From Carnobacterium_B sp045617425 (lineage in GTDB: Bacteria > Bacillota > Bacilli > Lactobacillales > Carnobacteriaceae): DNA of 64,000 bases. Below the pieces are notes generated by a model, which saw only the letters and a program-made list of their open reading frames with translations, had not been told where the DNA came from and searched no databases. Positions 1 to 8,874 of the stretch are shown piece by piece. Numbering within the stretch: the first letter of the stretch is position 1; each line of letters starts with the position of its first letter. The stretch is from assembly GCF_045617425.1 (NCBI RefSeq), contig NZ_JAZLIO010000013.1:25722-89721 (forward strand), written 5' to 3'. The position numbers and the translations under genes are program-made.

Positions 1-1130
1 TTCTCTCCAGAATAATAACCATAGGATAATAATCCACCGCAATCCTTATCTCCTTCAAGCGCTTTAGTAAATAAAAGTTCAAATAACTTATCTGTTTCCA
101 TCTCTATTCCTGCTGTTTCTAAAAATTCACGAAACAACTTGACCCAAGCATTGATATCAGAAGAACAATTATTTGCATGTACCATACCAACCAAATCACC
201 AGAAGGGGTTGTTACTAAATCAATTTCCGGATATACTCTTTGTAATTTTTTTTCCAAAACAATCATCGCAAATACCGAAGTTCCAGCAGATACGTTCCCA
301 GTATGTTTAGCAACACTATTTGTAGCAACCATTCCTGTACCTGCATCGCCTTCGGGTGGACATAATGGAATGCCAGGTTGTAAATTTCCGGTTGGATCAA
401 GAAGTTCTGCACCTTCTTTTGTCAGATACCCAGCCTCTTCTCCGGCTAATAATATTTGAGGTAAGATTTCTTCGAGTTTCCAAGTGTGATTCTTATCTGC
501 TACTCGTTCATTAAATTGCTTAATCATTCTTACGTCATAATTTTTTGTCTCTATGTCAATCGGAAACATTCCCGAGGCATCTCCAACTCCTAAGACCTTC
601 TTATTTGTCAGTTTCCAATGGATGTAACCAGCTAATGTCGTGAAGAATGTTATATCTTGTACATGAGATTCTTGATTTAAGATTGCCTGATGCAAATGAG
701 CAATGCTCCATCTTTGAGGAATATTAAAGTTAAACAGTGTCGTCAATTCTTTTTCTGCCTGTTCAGTCATTGAATTACGCCAAGTACGAAAAGGTACTAA
801 TAACTCATCTTTCTTATTAAATGCCATATATCCGTGCATCATAGCACTAAATCCAAGAGAACCAATCGTTGTTAATGTTTCTCCATACTTTTCTTTTACC
901 TCTAAAGCCATTAGCTGATAACAATTTTGTAAACCCTTCCATATGTCTGTAAGTGAATAAGTCCAGATATTTTCTTCTAAACGATTTTCCCATTCGTAAC
1001 TCCCTGAAGCAATGGTATTAAATTCCTGATCAATTAATACGGCTTTAATGCGAGTAGATCCAAATTCAATTCCTAAGGATGTTTCCCCTCTAGCAATGGC
1101 TTCTTTTATCAGCCTTTTTCTTTCTTCCAA
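1..1130 (-). CDS. FGGY-family carbohydrate kinase, probable L-ribulokinase (3' end outside window)
   Basis: ATP-dependent sugar kinase; the C-terminus lies beyond base 1. The start is a TTG at 1130, seven bases after an AGGGGG ribosome site; no ATG fits. The translation begins MEERKRLIKEAI and then gives the first phosphate-binding strand SLGIEFGSTRIKAVLID. Further on, PPEGDAGTGMVATN matches the second FGGY nucleotide-binding signature. About 375 residues are visible of roughly 500 expected. The arabinan-degrading neighbours and AraR-like boxes in its promoter point to L-ribulose as substrate, resembling the clostridial ribulokinase type rather than classical AraB. Substrate is an inference; membership of the FGGY family is clear. 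It has its own promoter and is not simply the tail of the upstream operon. Confidence 0.8.
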   Translation of the reverse strand, partial: MEERKRLIKEAIARGETSLGIEFGSTRIKAVLIDQEFNTIASGSYEWENRLEENIWTYSLTDIWKGLQNCYQLMALEVKEKYGETLTTIGSLGFSAMMHGYMAFNKKDELLVPFRTWRNSMTEQAEKELTTLFNFNIPQRWSIAHLHQAILNQESHVQDITFFTTLAGYIHWKLTNKKVLGVGDASGMFPIDIETKNYDVRMIKQFNERVADKNHTWKLEEILPQILLAGEEAGYLTKEGAELLDPTGNLQPGIPLCPPEGDAGTGMVATNSVAKHTGNVSAGTSVFAMIVLEKKLQRVYPEIDLVTTPSGDLVGMVHANNCSSDINAWVKLFREFLETAGIEMETDKLFELLFTKALEGDKDCGGLLSYGYYSGE

Positions 1131-1196
1131 AGCTTTTCCCCCTCTTTCGCTTAACAGTAGCAGTTAAAAAATTTAACAGTATTTATTACTGCTGAA

Positions 1197-1211
1197 TTGC
1201 AACCGTTTTCC
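1197..1211 (-). promoter_or_regulatory. cre-like site (CcpA) in kinase leader
   Basis: Read on the plus strand this is TTGCAACCGTTTTCC, matching the cre consensus WTGNAANCGNWNNCW at 14 of 15 positions. It lies just downstream of the kinase -10 box, roughly +2 to +16, where CcpA would block transcription. Carbon catabolite control is inferred. Confidence 0.5.
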
Positions 1212-1219
1212 ATAAAACA

Positions 1220-1248
1220 ATTATAAAATAGTTATACGTACATGTCAA
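1220..1248 (-). promoter_or_regulatory. Consensus promoter of the kinase gene
   Basis: On the minus strand TTGACA (1248-1243) and TATAAT (1225-1220) are separated by exactly 17 bases. Both hexamers are perfect sigma-A consensus. The spacer contains an AraR-like core (TGTACGTATAAC), so a bound repressor would cover the promoter. Confidence 0.85.
1229..1246. promoter_or_regulatory. AraR-like operator 1 (promoter spacer)
   Basis: The minus-strand sequence ATGTACGTATAAC resembles the Bacillus AraR operator (ATTTGTACGTACAAAT type). It sits between the -35 and -10 hexamers of the kinase promoter. An araR gene is not in the window. Confidence 0.55.
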
Positions 1249-1257
1249 CGAAATTAT

Positions 1258-1277
1258 AACTATACGTACGAACAAAT
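1258..1277. promoter_or_regulatory. AraR-like operator 2 (upstream of -35)
   Basis: The minus-strand sequence ATTTGTTCGTACGTATAG keeps the ATTTGTNCGTAC half of the AraR operator. It is centred about 30 bases upstream of the box in the promoter spacer, a spacing that allows cooperative binding by one regulator. Confidence 0.6.
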
Positions 1278-1296
1278 TATGCAGATTATCAATAAA

Positions 1297-1355
1297 AAAA
1301 AATAAAAATGACTCTACTGTTCGTATGAAAAATCACTCAGCCATTTTTATTTTTT
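1297..1355 (-). terminator. AT-rich terminator-like inverted repeat after the arabinan operon
   Basis: Arms of 14 bases (AAAAAATAAAAATG and its complement) flank a 31-base loop, followed by a T-run on the minus strand. The stem is almost pure A-T, so termination may be weak. Confidence 0.45.
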
Positions 1356-1376
1356 AAATTCGCTATTCTGCTTACA

Positions 1377-2825
1377 TTAATTTTTTGCTACTATAGTAAC
1401 CACACTCATTGGAGGCATTTTGAGTGTTAATTTAGATTCATTGATTGAATAACCTTTATAGATTTCTTTTTGTACATTATCTGGTGTTTCAAATGTATTA
1501 TGGGCATCTGTCGTTTTAGCAGCTAATACCCAAGCTTCTATATTTCCAAAGCTTTCGTTATTTACTTCCAATACTATTTCCTCTTCATTAGTAATACTAT
1601 AGTTACATAACGATACTGTTAACGTTTTTTCTTTTATAGACGCTGTATAGCTGATAGTATCTGAGGTTTCACCAACTGCATCAATTAATGATGCATCTTG
1701 ATGATTCTGGTACATATCAAACACATGATACGTTGGGGTTTTTATCATTTTTTCCCCGTCCGTTAAAATCATCGATTGCAAAACATTTACCATCTGAGCA
1801 ATATTAGCCATCTGAACACGATCCGCATGCTTATGAAAAATATTTAGAGTAATGCTGGCAATCATAGCATCTCGAATAGTATTTTGTTGGTATAAGAAAC
1901 CTGGATTTGTTCCTTCTTCAACGGCTAACCACGTTCCCCATTCATCCACAATTAAGCCAATTCGTTTTTCAGGGTCATATTTATCCATAATAGTACTATG
2001 TTTTGTAATAAATTCGTCCATTTTATACGCGCTATGAATCAACGAGAACCATTCCTCATCAGGAAATCCAGTTGCTGGTCTTTTATCTTCCCATTCAGAC
2101 GCCAAAGCATAATGATGTAAACTTAATCCATCCATAAAAGGAGCAGCATTTTTCATTAACACTTCCGTCCAATTATAATCGTCTATATTTGCTCCACAAG
2201 CAATCTTATAAATTTTTCTATCTGTATAGTTTCGAACAAAGGTCTGATATTGGCGATATAAGTCAGCATAGTATTCTGGGCGCATGTTCCCTCCGCCGCC
2301 CCAACTTTCATTTCCTACTCCAAAGAAATCCACATTCCAACCTTCTTCTTGACCATTTTCTTTTCGTAAATTAGCCATTGGAGACTCTCCAGGAAAAGTC
2401 ATGTAGTCAATCCATTCTTGCATTTCTTGAACGGTTCCACTGCCTACATTTCCATTAATATAAGTTTCTGTTCCCAGTTGCTTGCAGAGTTCGAAGTATT
2501 CATGTGTACCAAAATGATTATTTTCTACAGTACCGCCCCAATTTGAGTTAACAATTTTTTTTCGTTTTTCTCGTGGTCCTATACCATCTTTCCAATGATA
2601 CTCATCTGCAAATAATCCTCCCGGCCAACGCAGTACTGGAACATTAATTTCTTTCAACGCTTCAACGACATCCGTGCGAATACCATTTTCATTAGGGATA
2701 TCCGAGTTTTCTCCCACCCATAGTCCTTCATAAATACATTTTCCAAGGTGTTCAGCAAATTGTCCATATATATATTTGTTGATTTTTGCTTTTTTGCTTT
2801 TTGGTGTAAAAGTAATATAATTCAT
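1377..2825 (-). CDS. alpha-N-arabinofuranosidase, GH51 (divergent paralogue)
   Basis: Intracellular glycosidase that removes arabinofuranosyl units from arabino-oligosaccharides. It has 482 residues and no signal peptide. The TIM barrel carries the acid/base glutamate in GVGNESWGGG (about E173) and the nucleophile in IVDEWGTW (about E295), both standard for GH51, followed by a C-terminal beta domain. AAAGGAG precedes the ATG. It is the last gene of the eight-gene arabinan operon. It is clearly different from the GH51 enzyme encoded by the first gene, so the two probably split the work between linkages or oligomer types. Exact specificity cannot be told from sequence. Confidence 0.9.
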   Translation of the reverse strand: MNYITFTPKSKKAKINKYIYGQFAEHLGKCIYEGLWVGENSDIPNENGIRTDVVEALKEINVPVLRWPGGLFADEYHWKDGIGPREKRKKIVNSNWGGTVENNHFGTHEYFELCKQLGTETYINGNVGSGTVQEMQEWIDYMTFPGESPMANLRKENGQEEGWNVDFFGVGNESWGGGGNMRPEYYADLYRQYQTFVRNYTDRKIYKIACGANIDDYNWTEVLMKNAAPFMDGLSLHHYALASEWEDKRPATGFPDEEWFSLIHSAYKMDEFITKHSTIMDKYDPEKRIGLIVDEWGTWLAVEEGTNPGFLYQQNTIRDAMIASITLNIFHKHADRVQMANIAQMVNVLQSMILTDGEKMIKTPTYHVFDMYQNHQDASLIDAVGETSDTISYTASIKEKTLTVSLCNYSITNEEEIVLEVNNESFGNIEAWVLAAKTTDAHNTFETPDNVQKEIYKGYSINESKLTLKMPPMSVVTIVAKN

Positions 2826-2856
2826 GTTTTATTCTCCTTTGTTAGTCACTTTTAAT

Positions 2857-3813
2857 TTATGTTCCTGGCATTCCAAATATAGGCATGCCTTCTTCATTCC
2901 AAGTAAAAACTTGTGCATTTGCATGTCTATCTGGAACATCCAAGGGCTCTACTTCTGTAACTTTTTTTGGCCGAGCATGATAGATCAATACATCTTCATT
3001 ACCATCTTCACTAACTGTAAATGAATTATGTCCTGGTCCAAATAACAAGTTCTCTTCAGATGAAATAAATACTGGCGTTTCTAATTTGTTCCAACTATTT
3101 TTATTTAATAAATCATCGTCTACATTGGCCCATAACAATCCCATACAATAATTTTCATCTGTTGCACTAGCAGAATAACTAATGAAAATTTTGTCGTTAC
3201 GGATAATGACTGCCGGTCCTTCATTAACCAAAAACCCGATTTTTTCCCAATCATATTCAGGAATACTCAACAACAATTGGTTTCCAACTAATGTCCATGG
3301 ATTTTCCATTTCTGATAGATATAAATTTGAATTACCAGGAATAGATGGATCTTTTTGTGCCCAAACATAATATAATTTATCGTTATATTCAAAAGTGGTA
3401 GCATCTAAACTAAAACTCTCGGTTTCTGTTTTCACTTGACCTTTTTCAATCCATTCACCTGTTAAAGGGTTTTCATCAGCACATTCGAGTACATACATCC
3501 TGTGCTGAAATGTTCCCTCAGATGTAGCATCGTCACTAGCTGCTGCAAAATAGATATACCATTTACCTCGTATAAAATGGATTTCAGGAGCCCAAATTAA
3601 TTTACTCATTTCTCCATTTTCATGAGCATGCCAAACAATAGCTTTTTCTCCATCTTCTAACTCGTTTAAGCTCCTAGCTCTTCTTACTTCGATTTCCTGG
3701 TAACCAGGAACAGAACCTGTGAAATAATAATAGCCATCCGTGTGTTTGTATATCCAAGGATCCGCTCTTTCTAAAACAATTGGATTTTTATATTGCGTTA
3801 GTGTTTCTTTCAT
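2857..3813 (-). CDS. Glycoside hydrolase family 43, probable intracellular arabinofuranosidase
   Basis: A 318-residue five-bladed beta-propeller enzyme without signal peptide. The three GH43 acids are visible: base aspartate in ERADPWIY (about D18), the pKa-modulating aspartate in SLDATTF (about D137) and the acid glutamate in VNEGPAVI (about E198). The motif GPGHNSFTVSEDG is typical of exo-acting arabinofuranosidases of this family. It lies between the surface endo-arabinanase and a GH51 gene in the same operon and has a strong AAGGAG site. It probably trims imported oligomers. An exo-1,5-arabinofuranosidase is likely, but the subfamily needs a database comparison. Confidence 0.85.
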   Translation of the reverse strand: MKETLTQYKNPIVLERADPWIYKHTDGYYYFTGSVPGYQEIEVRRARSLNELEDGEKAIVWHAHENGEMSKLIWAPEIHFIRGKWYIYFAAASDDATSEGTFQHRMYVLECADENPLTGEWIEKGQVKTETESFSLDATTFEYNDKLYYVWAQKDPSIPGNSNLYLSEMENPWTLVGNQLLLSIPEYDWEKIGFLVNEGPAVIIRNDKIFISYSASATDENYCMGLLWANVDDDLLNKNSWNKLETPVFISSEENLLFGPGHNSFTVSEDGNEDVLIYHARPKKVTEVEPLDVPDRHANAQVFTWNEEGMPIFGMPGT

Positions 3814-3837
3814 ATTATTAAATACTCCTTATTTTCA

Positions 3838-5256
3838 TTAGTTTGTAGTTCTTATACAAAAAATAGATACTCCTGAAGATGACATTCCTGTAAATGTTAT
3901 GATTGGTTTATTCTCATAGTCATTCCATTGAGAAAGAAATACACCATTGTATTCGATATCATCTATTATTAATGAAGCAGATTCGCCATCCTTTATTTTC
4001 CAACTACCTGTTAATTCCCCAGAAATCTCCCCATTTTTCTTTAATTCAATAGATTGAGTTTCTTTGATATCATTAGTTATATCAGTACCATGGTTAACGA
4101 AGTGATATTTACCAAAAACTTGGTTTTCTGTATACATTTGAATAGTTTCTCCAGCGTATCTCAATGGTGCAATAACTGGCCAGTCTTTTTCATTAAAAAA
4201 GAACTGATGAACTCTTACTTCGTGTTCTTCTCCTCTATTCGGAAAGCGTGTATGGAAGAACAGAAAATACTTGTTTACTTTAGGATCATAAATTGCTGAA
4301 TTATGACCTGGAGATACATATCCTGCAGTAGAAAAAATCTCATTAGAATCTAAAATAAAATTCCCCATTAATTTTGCCCCATAGGGTTCGATTGCTTTAT
4401 CATCAAAGAAACTTCCAACTGCACCTTTTGCTCCAATCATATCTTGATTTTTGGCATCAATATATGGCCCATCTGGGGTTTTTGACCTGGCAACACGTAT
4501 ATTATATCCACCATTTGCATCCAGTCCTCCGAATGATAGGAACAAGTAATAATAGCTCGTTTCTGGGCTATATAAAATGTATGGGGCTTCAATTCTACTA
4601 TGATTAGCTCCTAATAATTTTTTTCCATATTCTTGATTCGGTTCTGGCTTTCCAGTTGCTTCATCCATTTTAAGTATGTAAATACCACCTGAATAAGAAC
4701 CATAAACCATCCATAATTGATTCTCATTATCAAAAAAAACATGGGGGTCAGTTACATTCGGTTCAACTGTCGCATCGTGCATTTTTCCGTTTTCTTTTAT
4801 AGATCCTGATTTCAATATAACTCCAAGATCTTTATAAGGACCTTCTACATGGTCAGATATTGCAACTCCTAATGTTGAAAGAGGGGTTGTTCCTTCTGCA
4901 GCAGTATAGTACATATAAAATTTGCCATCTTTTAATTGTATAATATCTCCTGCCCACAGAGTTTTTGTTTTAGCATATTCAAAAGATTCAGCTAGTTCTT
5001 TATAGACATTGGAAAATAAAGTATTAGTTGGAACACTTGTTGAAAGTTGCTCCCACTGTATTAAATCTTTACTTTTAGCAAATTCCAAATGCGAACCTAT
5101 GACATAAAAGTAATCATTGACAAAAACAACTGATGGATCATGTACTGTAGCATTTTTAAATTGTGGTTCCTCATAGTTATGATCCACAGATTCTGTTTCT
5201 GAACACCCCTCTAAAAATAAAGCTGACAATAAAAGAAACATGATAAAATATTTCAT
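3838..5256 (-). CDS. Surface lipoprotein endo-1,5-alpha-L-arabinanase, GH43
   Basis: A 472-residue enzyme predicted to cut the arabinan backbone outside the cell. The N-terminus is a lipoprotein signal with lipobox LEGC (lipidated Cys18), so the enzyme is membrane anchored. The GH43 propeller shows TVHDPSVVF (base, about D40), VTDPHVFF (about D170) and SRIEAPYI (acid, about E223), plus the GHNS motif. About 120 C-terminal residues form an extra beta domain, as in B. subtilis Abn2. It is the only exported hydrolase of the operon, so it would generate the oligomers that the adjacent importer takes up. Confidence 0.88.
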   Translation of the reverse strand: MKYFIMFLLLSALFLEGCSETESVDHNYEEPQFKNATVHDPSVVFVNDYFYVIGSHLEFAKSKDLIQWEQLSTSVPTNTLFSNVYKELAESFEYAKTKTLWAGDIIQLKDGKFYMYYTAAEGTTPLSTLGVAISDHVEGPYKDLGVILKSGSIKENGKMHDATVEPNVTDPHVFFDNENQLWMVYGSYSGGIYILKMDEATGKPEPNQEYGKKLLGANHSRIEAPYILYSPETSYYYLFLSFGGLDANGGYNIRVARSKTPDGPYIDAKNQDMIGAKGAVGSFFDDKAIEPYGAKLMGNFILDSNEIFSTAGYVSPGHNSAIYDPKVNKYFLFFHTRFPNRGEEHEVRVHQFFFNEKDWPVIAPLRYAGETIQMYTENQVFGKYHFVNHGTDITNDIKETQSIELKKNGEISGELTGSWKIKDGESASLIIDDIEYNGVFLSQWNDYENKPIITFTGMSSSGVSIFCIRTTN

Positions 5257-5314
5257 GTAAATCCCCTTCTGTTTTATTCACTCTATCGAATTTTATTATT
5301 CATTAATTAATTAA

Positions 5315-5719
5315 TTAGACCTCTACTAAACGAATAGCCTTATTTTTAGATTGATACACTACAAACATCATTAAATAGCAAAGTAACGAAATAACATCTA
5401 AAGTTATTAAGGAGAAGAACACTAAAATTCCTGACCATACTACAATTTTTTTCTGTATTTTTCCATCTTCTATTTTTTTTATAATAAAAACGTTTATAAA
5501 ACCTATAACAAAAAGAAGTAATCCATAGGTCACTGAAACAGTAAACAGAGAATCCACTAAGTTTCCATTTACTTCTAACTCATTAGTAGGGATAGTTCTT
5601 AAGTGAGCTATTCCTTCTGACCTAACCCACATAGAATACCCAAAGACTGTTATGAAAGCATTGATTATATTCCATATAGATCCTATCAAAAATAATTTTC
5701 GTTCGATATTCCTTTTCAT
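5315..5719 (-). CDS. Small membrane protein of the arabinan operon, function unknown
   Basis: A 134-residue protein with three or four hydrophobic helices, near residues 8-30, 60-82 and 90-125, and a short charged loop KKIEDGKIQKK. No catalytic motif is recognised. It lies between the importer permease and the endo-arabinanase gene, with short gaps on both sides, so it is co-transcribed. A ribosome site (GAGGTGAAAAGGA) precedes the ATG. It could be an accessory of the transporter or a small DUF4064-like integral protein; neither is supported by a motif. Confidence 0.75.
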   Translation of the reverse strand: MKRNIERKLFLIGSIWNIINAFITVFGYSMWVRSEGIAHLRTIPTNELEVNGNLVDSLFTVSVTYGLLLFVIGFINVFIIKKIEDGKIQKKIVVWSGILVFFSLITLDVISLLCYLMMFVVYQSKNKAIRLVEV

Positions 5720-5734
5720 TCCTTTTCACCTCTA

Positions 5735-6577
5735 TTATCCTTTTACACCAGCATTTAGATTCATTGATTCTATGAAGTATTTTTGAGCAAATAAGAAAAG
5801 TAAAACTGTTGGTATCATAGCAATAATAGCTGAGGCCATTAATTCTCCTGTCATTGCATATCCACCATATAAATCTTGAAGTAATTGTAATCCCGCAGTA
5901 ATAGTTAGCTTATTTACATCATTTAATACAATTGTCGGCCATAAGAAATCATTCCATGATCCTATAAAAGAAAATAATCCTGTTACAATTAAAACTGGTT
6001 TAACTAAAGGTAGTATAATTTTAAAATAAATAGTGAAGTCTGAAGCACCATCCATCCTAGCAGATTCATCAAACTCTTTAGGAATTCCTAACATAAATTG
6101 GCGTACAAGAAAGACATTTCCAACACCACCTAATCCTGGAACAATTACTGCTAATGGTGAATTTACCCATCCAAGTGCTTCGACAATTTTATAAGATGGA
6201 ATAATATTAACAACCGCTGGAAACATAGATAATGCAAGAATAGTAAAGAACAATGTTTCTTTTCCTTTAAAATCAATACGAGTATATCCAAATGCTGCTA
6301 GTGAAACAATAAGTACAACTAAGAAAGTATGTGAGCCAGAGATCACCAATGAATTTAAAAACCATTGAACAATTGGTGCACTTGACGTATTAGTTAAGAC
6401 ACTAATATAATTTTGAACAACCCAGTTTGCAGGTAACATGCTAAATCCTACAGTCATGATATCTCCTTGAGCTTTAAAAGAGGTGAAAAAACCAAATAGC
6501 ACTGGAAAGACCCAGACCACACAGGAAGTTATTAAAAAGAAGTAAGCTAAATACTTTGTTACGTTAATTTTTCTCAT
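5735..6577 (-). CDS. ABC sugar transporter permease, MalG/AraQ type
   Basis: Inner subunit of a CUT1-family importer, 280 residues with six membrane segments. The cytoplasmic EAA loop that contacts the ATPase is seen as EFDESARMDGASDFTIYF followed by ILPLVKP. It is adjacent to a second permease and a binding protein gene. Together with the arabinanases this suggests uptake of arabino-oligosaccharides, as for B. subtilis AraNPQ. No ATPase is encoded nearby, so it presumably shares a MsmX/UgpC-type ATPase made elsewhere; that is inference from how CUT1 systems work in Firmicutes. Confidence 0.88.
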   Translation of the reverse strand: MRKINVTKYLAYFFLITSCVVWVFPVLFGFFTSFKAQGDIMTVGFSMLPANWVVQNYISVLTNTSSAPIVQWFLNSLVISGSHTFLVVLIVSLAAFGYTRIDFKGKETLFFTILALSMFPAVVNIIPSYKIVEALGWVNSPLAVIVPGLGGVGNVFLVRQFMLGIPKEFDESARMDGASDFTIYFKIILPLVKPVLIVTGLFSFIGSWNDFLWPTIVLNDVNKLTITAGLQLLQDLYGGYAMTGELMASAIIAMIPTVLLFLFAQKYFIESMNLNAGVKG

Positions 6578-6591
6578 GTTCTCTCTCCTTG

Positions 6592-7512
6592 CTATCCTTT
6601 AGAATTACGATACATGACAATAAATTGAAAAACTGAAATAGAAACTATCACAAGTCCTAACAATACCGACATCGCTGAGGCCATACCAGCAACTGACTCC
6701 CCAGTACCAAATGCTAGTTGACGGATATACATCATCATTACATGTGTAGATTGTTCAGGTCCTCCGTTTGTTATCATTAATGGTTGCGCATATACATTAA
6801 ATGCTCCAGCCGTAGACATGACAACTGTGTAAAACAATGGAAAACGGATAGATGGTAAAGTAATACTAAAAAATTTCCTTACTGGACCAGCTCCGTCAAT
6901 ATCAGCTGATTCATATAAATCAGCTGATACTCCACTGATAGCTGATCGATAAATAATTAAGTTCCCACCAATAGCACCCCATAAGGACATGAAGACTATG
7001 ATAGACCATGCATTAGGTTGATTTACCATCCAAATTGTTGCTGAATTAAGCAAATTATTTACAGGTCCTAAACGTGGATTAAATATCAGTAACCAAATAA
7101 TAGCTGCTGCTGACACTGAGATCAGTCCTGGAATATAGAAAATAGCCTGAAACAAGCTTTTGAATTTTACTTTTTTATTTTCTAAAGCAACTGCTACTGT
7201 TAATGGTATCAAAATTTGTAATGGTACCGTTAAACCTACAAATAATAATGTATTCTTTAATCCGTTTCTAAGTTGAAAATAAAATGTTGAACTTTCATCA
7301 AAAAGAAGTGTTTTAAAATTGCTAAGTCCTACCCATTCCGGTTCTCCAATTAGATTCCACTGTGTGAAAGATGCATATATACCGTATATTGTCGGTATAA
7401 GTATAAATATTAAAAAAAGAGCAAGGTGAGGTCCAATAAAAGCAAATTGCTTCATCGACTTTCTCTTTTTCTTCTTTTCAGTCTCAGCGACTAATAAATT
7501 TTCACTTTGCAT
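6592..7512 (-). CDS. ABC sugar transporter permease, MalF/AraP type
   Basis: Partner permease of 306 residues. A basic cytoplasmic N-terminus (TEKKKKRKSMKQ) is followed by six membrane helices. The EAA loop reads DLYESADIDGAGPVRKFF then ITLPSIRFP. It stands 14 bases upstream of the MalG-type permease and downstream of the binding protein gene, from which it is separated by a strong hairpin. Function: translocation pore for imported arabino-oligosaccharides, inferred from context. Confidence 0.88.
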   Translation of the reverse strand: MQSENLLVAETEKKKKRKSMKQFAFIGPHLALFLIFILIPTIYGIYASFTQWNLIGEPEWVGLSNFKTLLFDESSTFYFQLRNGLKNTLLFVGLTVPLQILIPLTVAVALENKKVKFKSLFQAIFYIPGLISVSAAAIIWLLIFNPRLGPVNNLLNSATIWMVNQPNAWSIIVFMSLWGAIGGNLIIYRSAISGVSADLYESADIDGAGPVRKFFSITLPSIRFPLFYTVVMSTAGAFNVYAQPLMITNGGPEQSTHVMMMYIRQLAFGTGESVAGMASAMSVLLGLVIVSISVFQFIVMYRNSKG

Positions 7513-7536
7513 TAGTTATGTCATCCTTTCTCATGC

Positions 7537-7576
7537 AATAATTTACGGTATCGTGACTATGATACCGTAAATTATT
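7537..7576. repeat. Perfect intercistronic hairpin between binding protein and permease genes
   Basis: Sixteen-base perfect arms (AATAATTTACGGTATC and complement) enclose an 8-base loop. No T-run follows on the minus strand, so it is unlikely to be a full terminator. It is placed where importer operons often stabilise the binding-protein mRNA segment. Confidence 0.8.
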
Positions 7577-7599
7577 TCAGCTTATTAATACGTAGTGAC

Positions 7600-8856
7600 T
7601 TATTCTTCTGCTTCTTCTGCTTCTACTTCTCCTGCTCCACCTTGAGCTACTAAATCTTCAACTTGACGTTGTGCTTGAACTAGACCATCTTCTATTTCAA
7701 TATTTCCATAAATCATATCAACTAATACTGTTGCTAACGCTTGTTCTACGTAACCATAGTGCTCGTATTCAAAAATATGAAGAGATTCTTGTTCTTCTTC
7801 AGAAGACGTAAAGAATGATTGTGGATATTGTTCATACTCTGGATCTTCAAAAATATCTCTACTTGCTACAATTTGTCCTGCTTTAGCCCATTCCATAGAA
7901 TTTTCGCGTACGTAATTTAAAAAATCAGCAATTCCTTGTTCTTTTTCATCTGTTCTTTCTTCACTTTCTAACATTGAGAACAAATGTGCTGATGAACGGT
8001 TATTAAATGTACCTGGCTCGAATGCATAGGTATTTGTTACACCCCAGTTTAATGTTTCAACTGAATCATGTGCTGTTGAAGTCCAAGTTCCATCAGTTGA
8101 AAATAGGACATCTCCTCCTTGAAAAATTGCATAACCATCCTCACCATTTGGAGTAATTAGACCTGCTTCTGCTAATTGACGTAGCTGAGTTACTACTTCT
8201 TTCATTTCCGGTGTATCAATCGTTGGTTTTCCATCTTGTTCAATGCTTCCACCACGATTTACTACATTAGCTAAAGTTGTCCATTCAATCAAAGCATTGT
8301 TGATTGCATATTGACCTTCATCTAACTTACCTTCCAATGAAAGTATTTCTTCAAATGTAACTACATCATCCTCTAAAAAATTAGAAACCCCGTACTTTTC
8401 TAGCAGATCAACATTATAATACATCGCACTACCATGTATATCTAAAGGAATAGTATATTGCGTACCATCTACAGTACCAGGTACCCAAGCCTGCTCTAAG
8501 TAATTATCAGCATTTAAATCTGTATTGTTTTTCATTAAAGGATCAATTGATTCTAACATTCCCAATCTTACAAATCCCGGTACTCTATCCGCATGTATTA
8601 AAGTTAAATCTGGAACCCCTTCACCTGAGTTCATTACTGTATAAATTTTCGTGTACATGTCAGGAGATATAACTGCTTCTACTGGAAATTCTGGATCAGT
8701 TTCATTATATGCTTCTACCATGTTATCCATATAAGCACCATCATCACCTGTCAAAGGATTCCAAAATGTAATAGTATTGGGATTACTACAACCAGAAAGA
8801 GTGACTAATGCCAAACCAGCAATTCCTGTTAGCAAAGATTTTTTAAACCTGTTCAT
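7600..8856 (-). CDS. ABC sugar-binding lipoprotein, AraN-like
   Basis: Extracellular solute-binding protein of family 1, 418 residues. The signal peptide ends in lipobox LSGC, followed by SNPNTITFWNPLTGDDG, the typical first strand of sugar-binding proteins. The last 15 residues are strongly acidic (GEVEAEEAEE). Ribosome site GGAGGT precedes the ATG. It lies directly downstream of the GH51 gene and upstream of the two permease genes. It probably captures arabino-oligosaccharides released by the surface endo-arabinanase. Ligand is inferred from context only. Confidence 0.88.
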   Translation of the reverse strand: MNRFKKSLLTGIAGLALVTLSGCSNPNTITFWNPLTGDDGAYMDNMVEAYNETDPEFPVEAVISPDMYTKIYTVMNSGEGVPDLTLIHADRVPGFVRLGMLESIDPLMKNNTDLNADNYLEQAWVPGTVDGTQYTIPLDIHGSAMYYNVDLLEKYGVSNFLEDDVVTFEEILSLEGKLDEGQYAINNALIEWTTLANVVNRGGSIEQDGKPTIDTPEMKEVVTQLRQLAEAGLITPNGEDGYAIFQGGDVLFSTDGTWTSTAHDSVETLNWGVTNTYAFEPGTFNNRSSAHLFSMLESEERTDEKEQGIADFLNYVRENSMEWAKAGQIVASRDIFEDPEYEQYPQSFFTSSEEEQESLHIFEYEHYGYVEQALATVLVDMIYGNIEIEDGLVQAQRQVEDLVAQGGAGEVEAEEAEE

Positions 8857-8874
8857 TATTTAACCTCCATATTT

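Noticed and set aside
139..459. Plus-strand 106-codon frame at the left edge
   Set aside because: It is antisense to the FGGY kinase, whose translation shows clear kinase motifs; no ribosome site or family signal.
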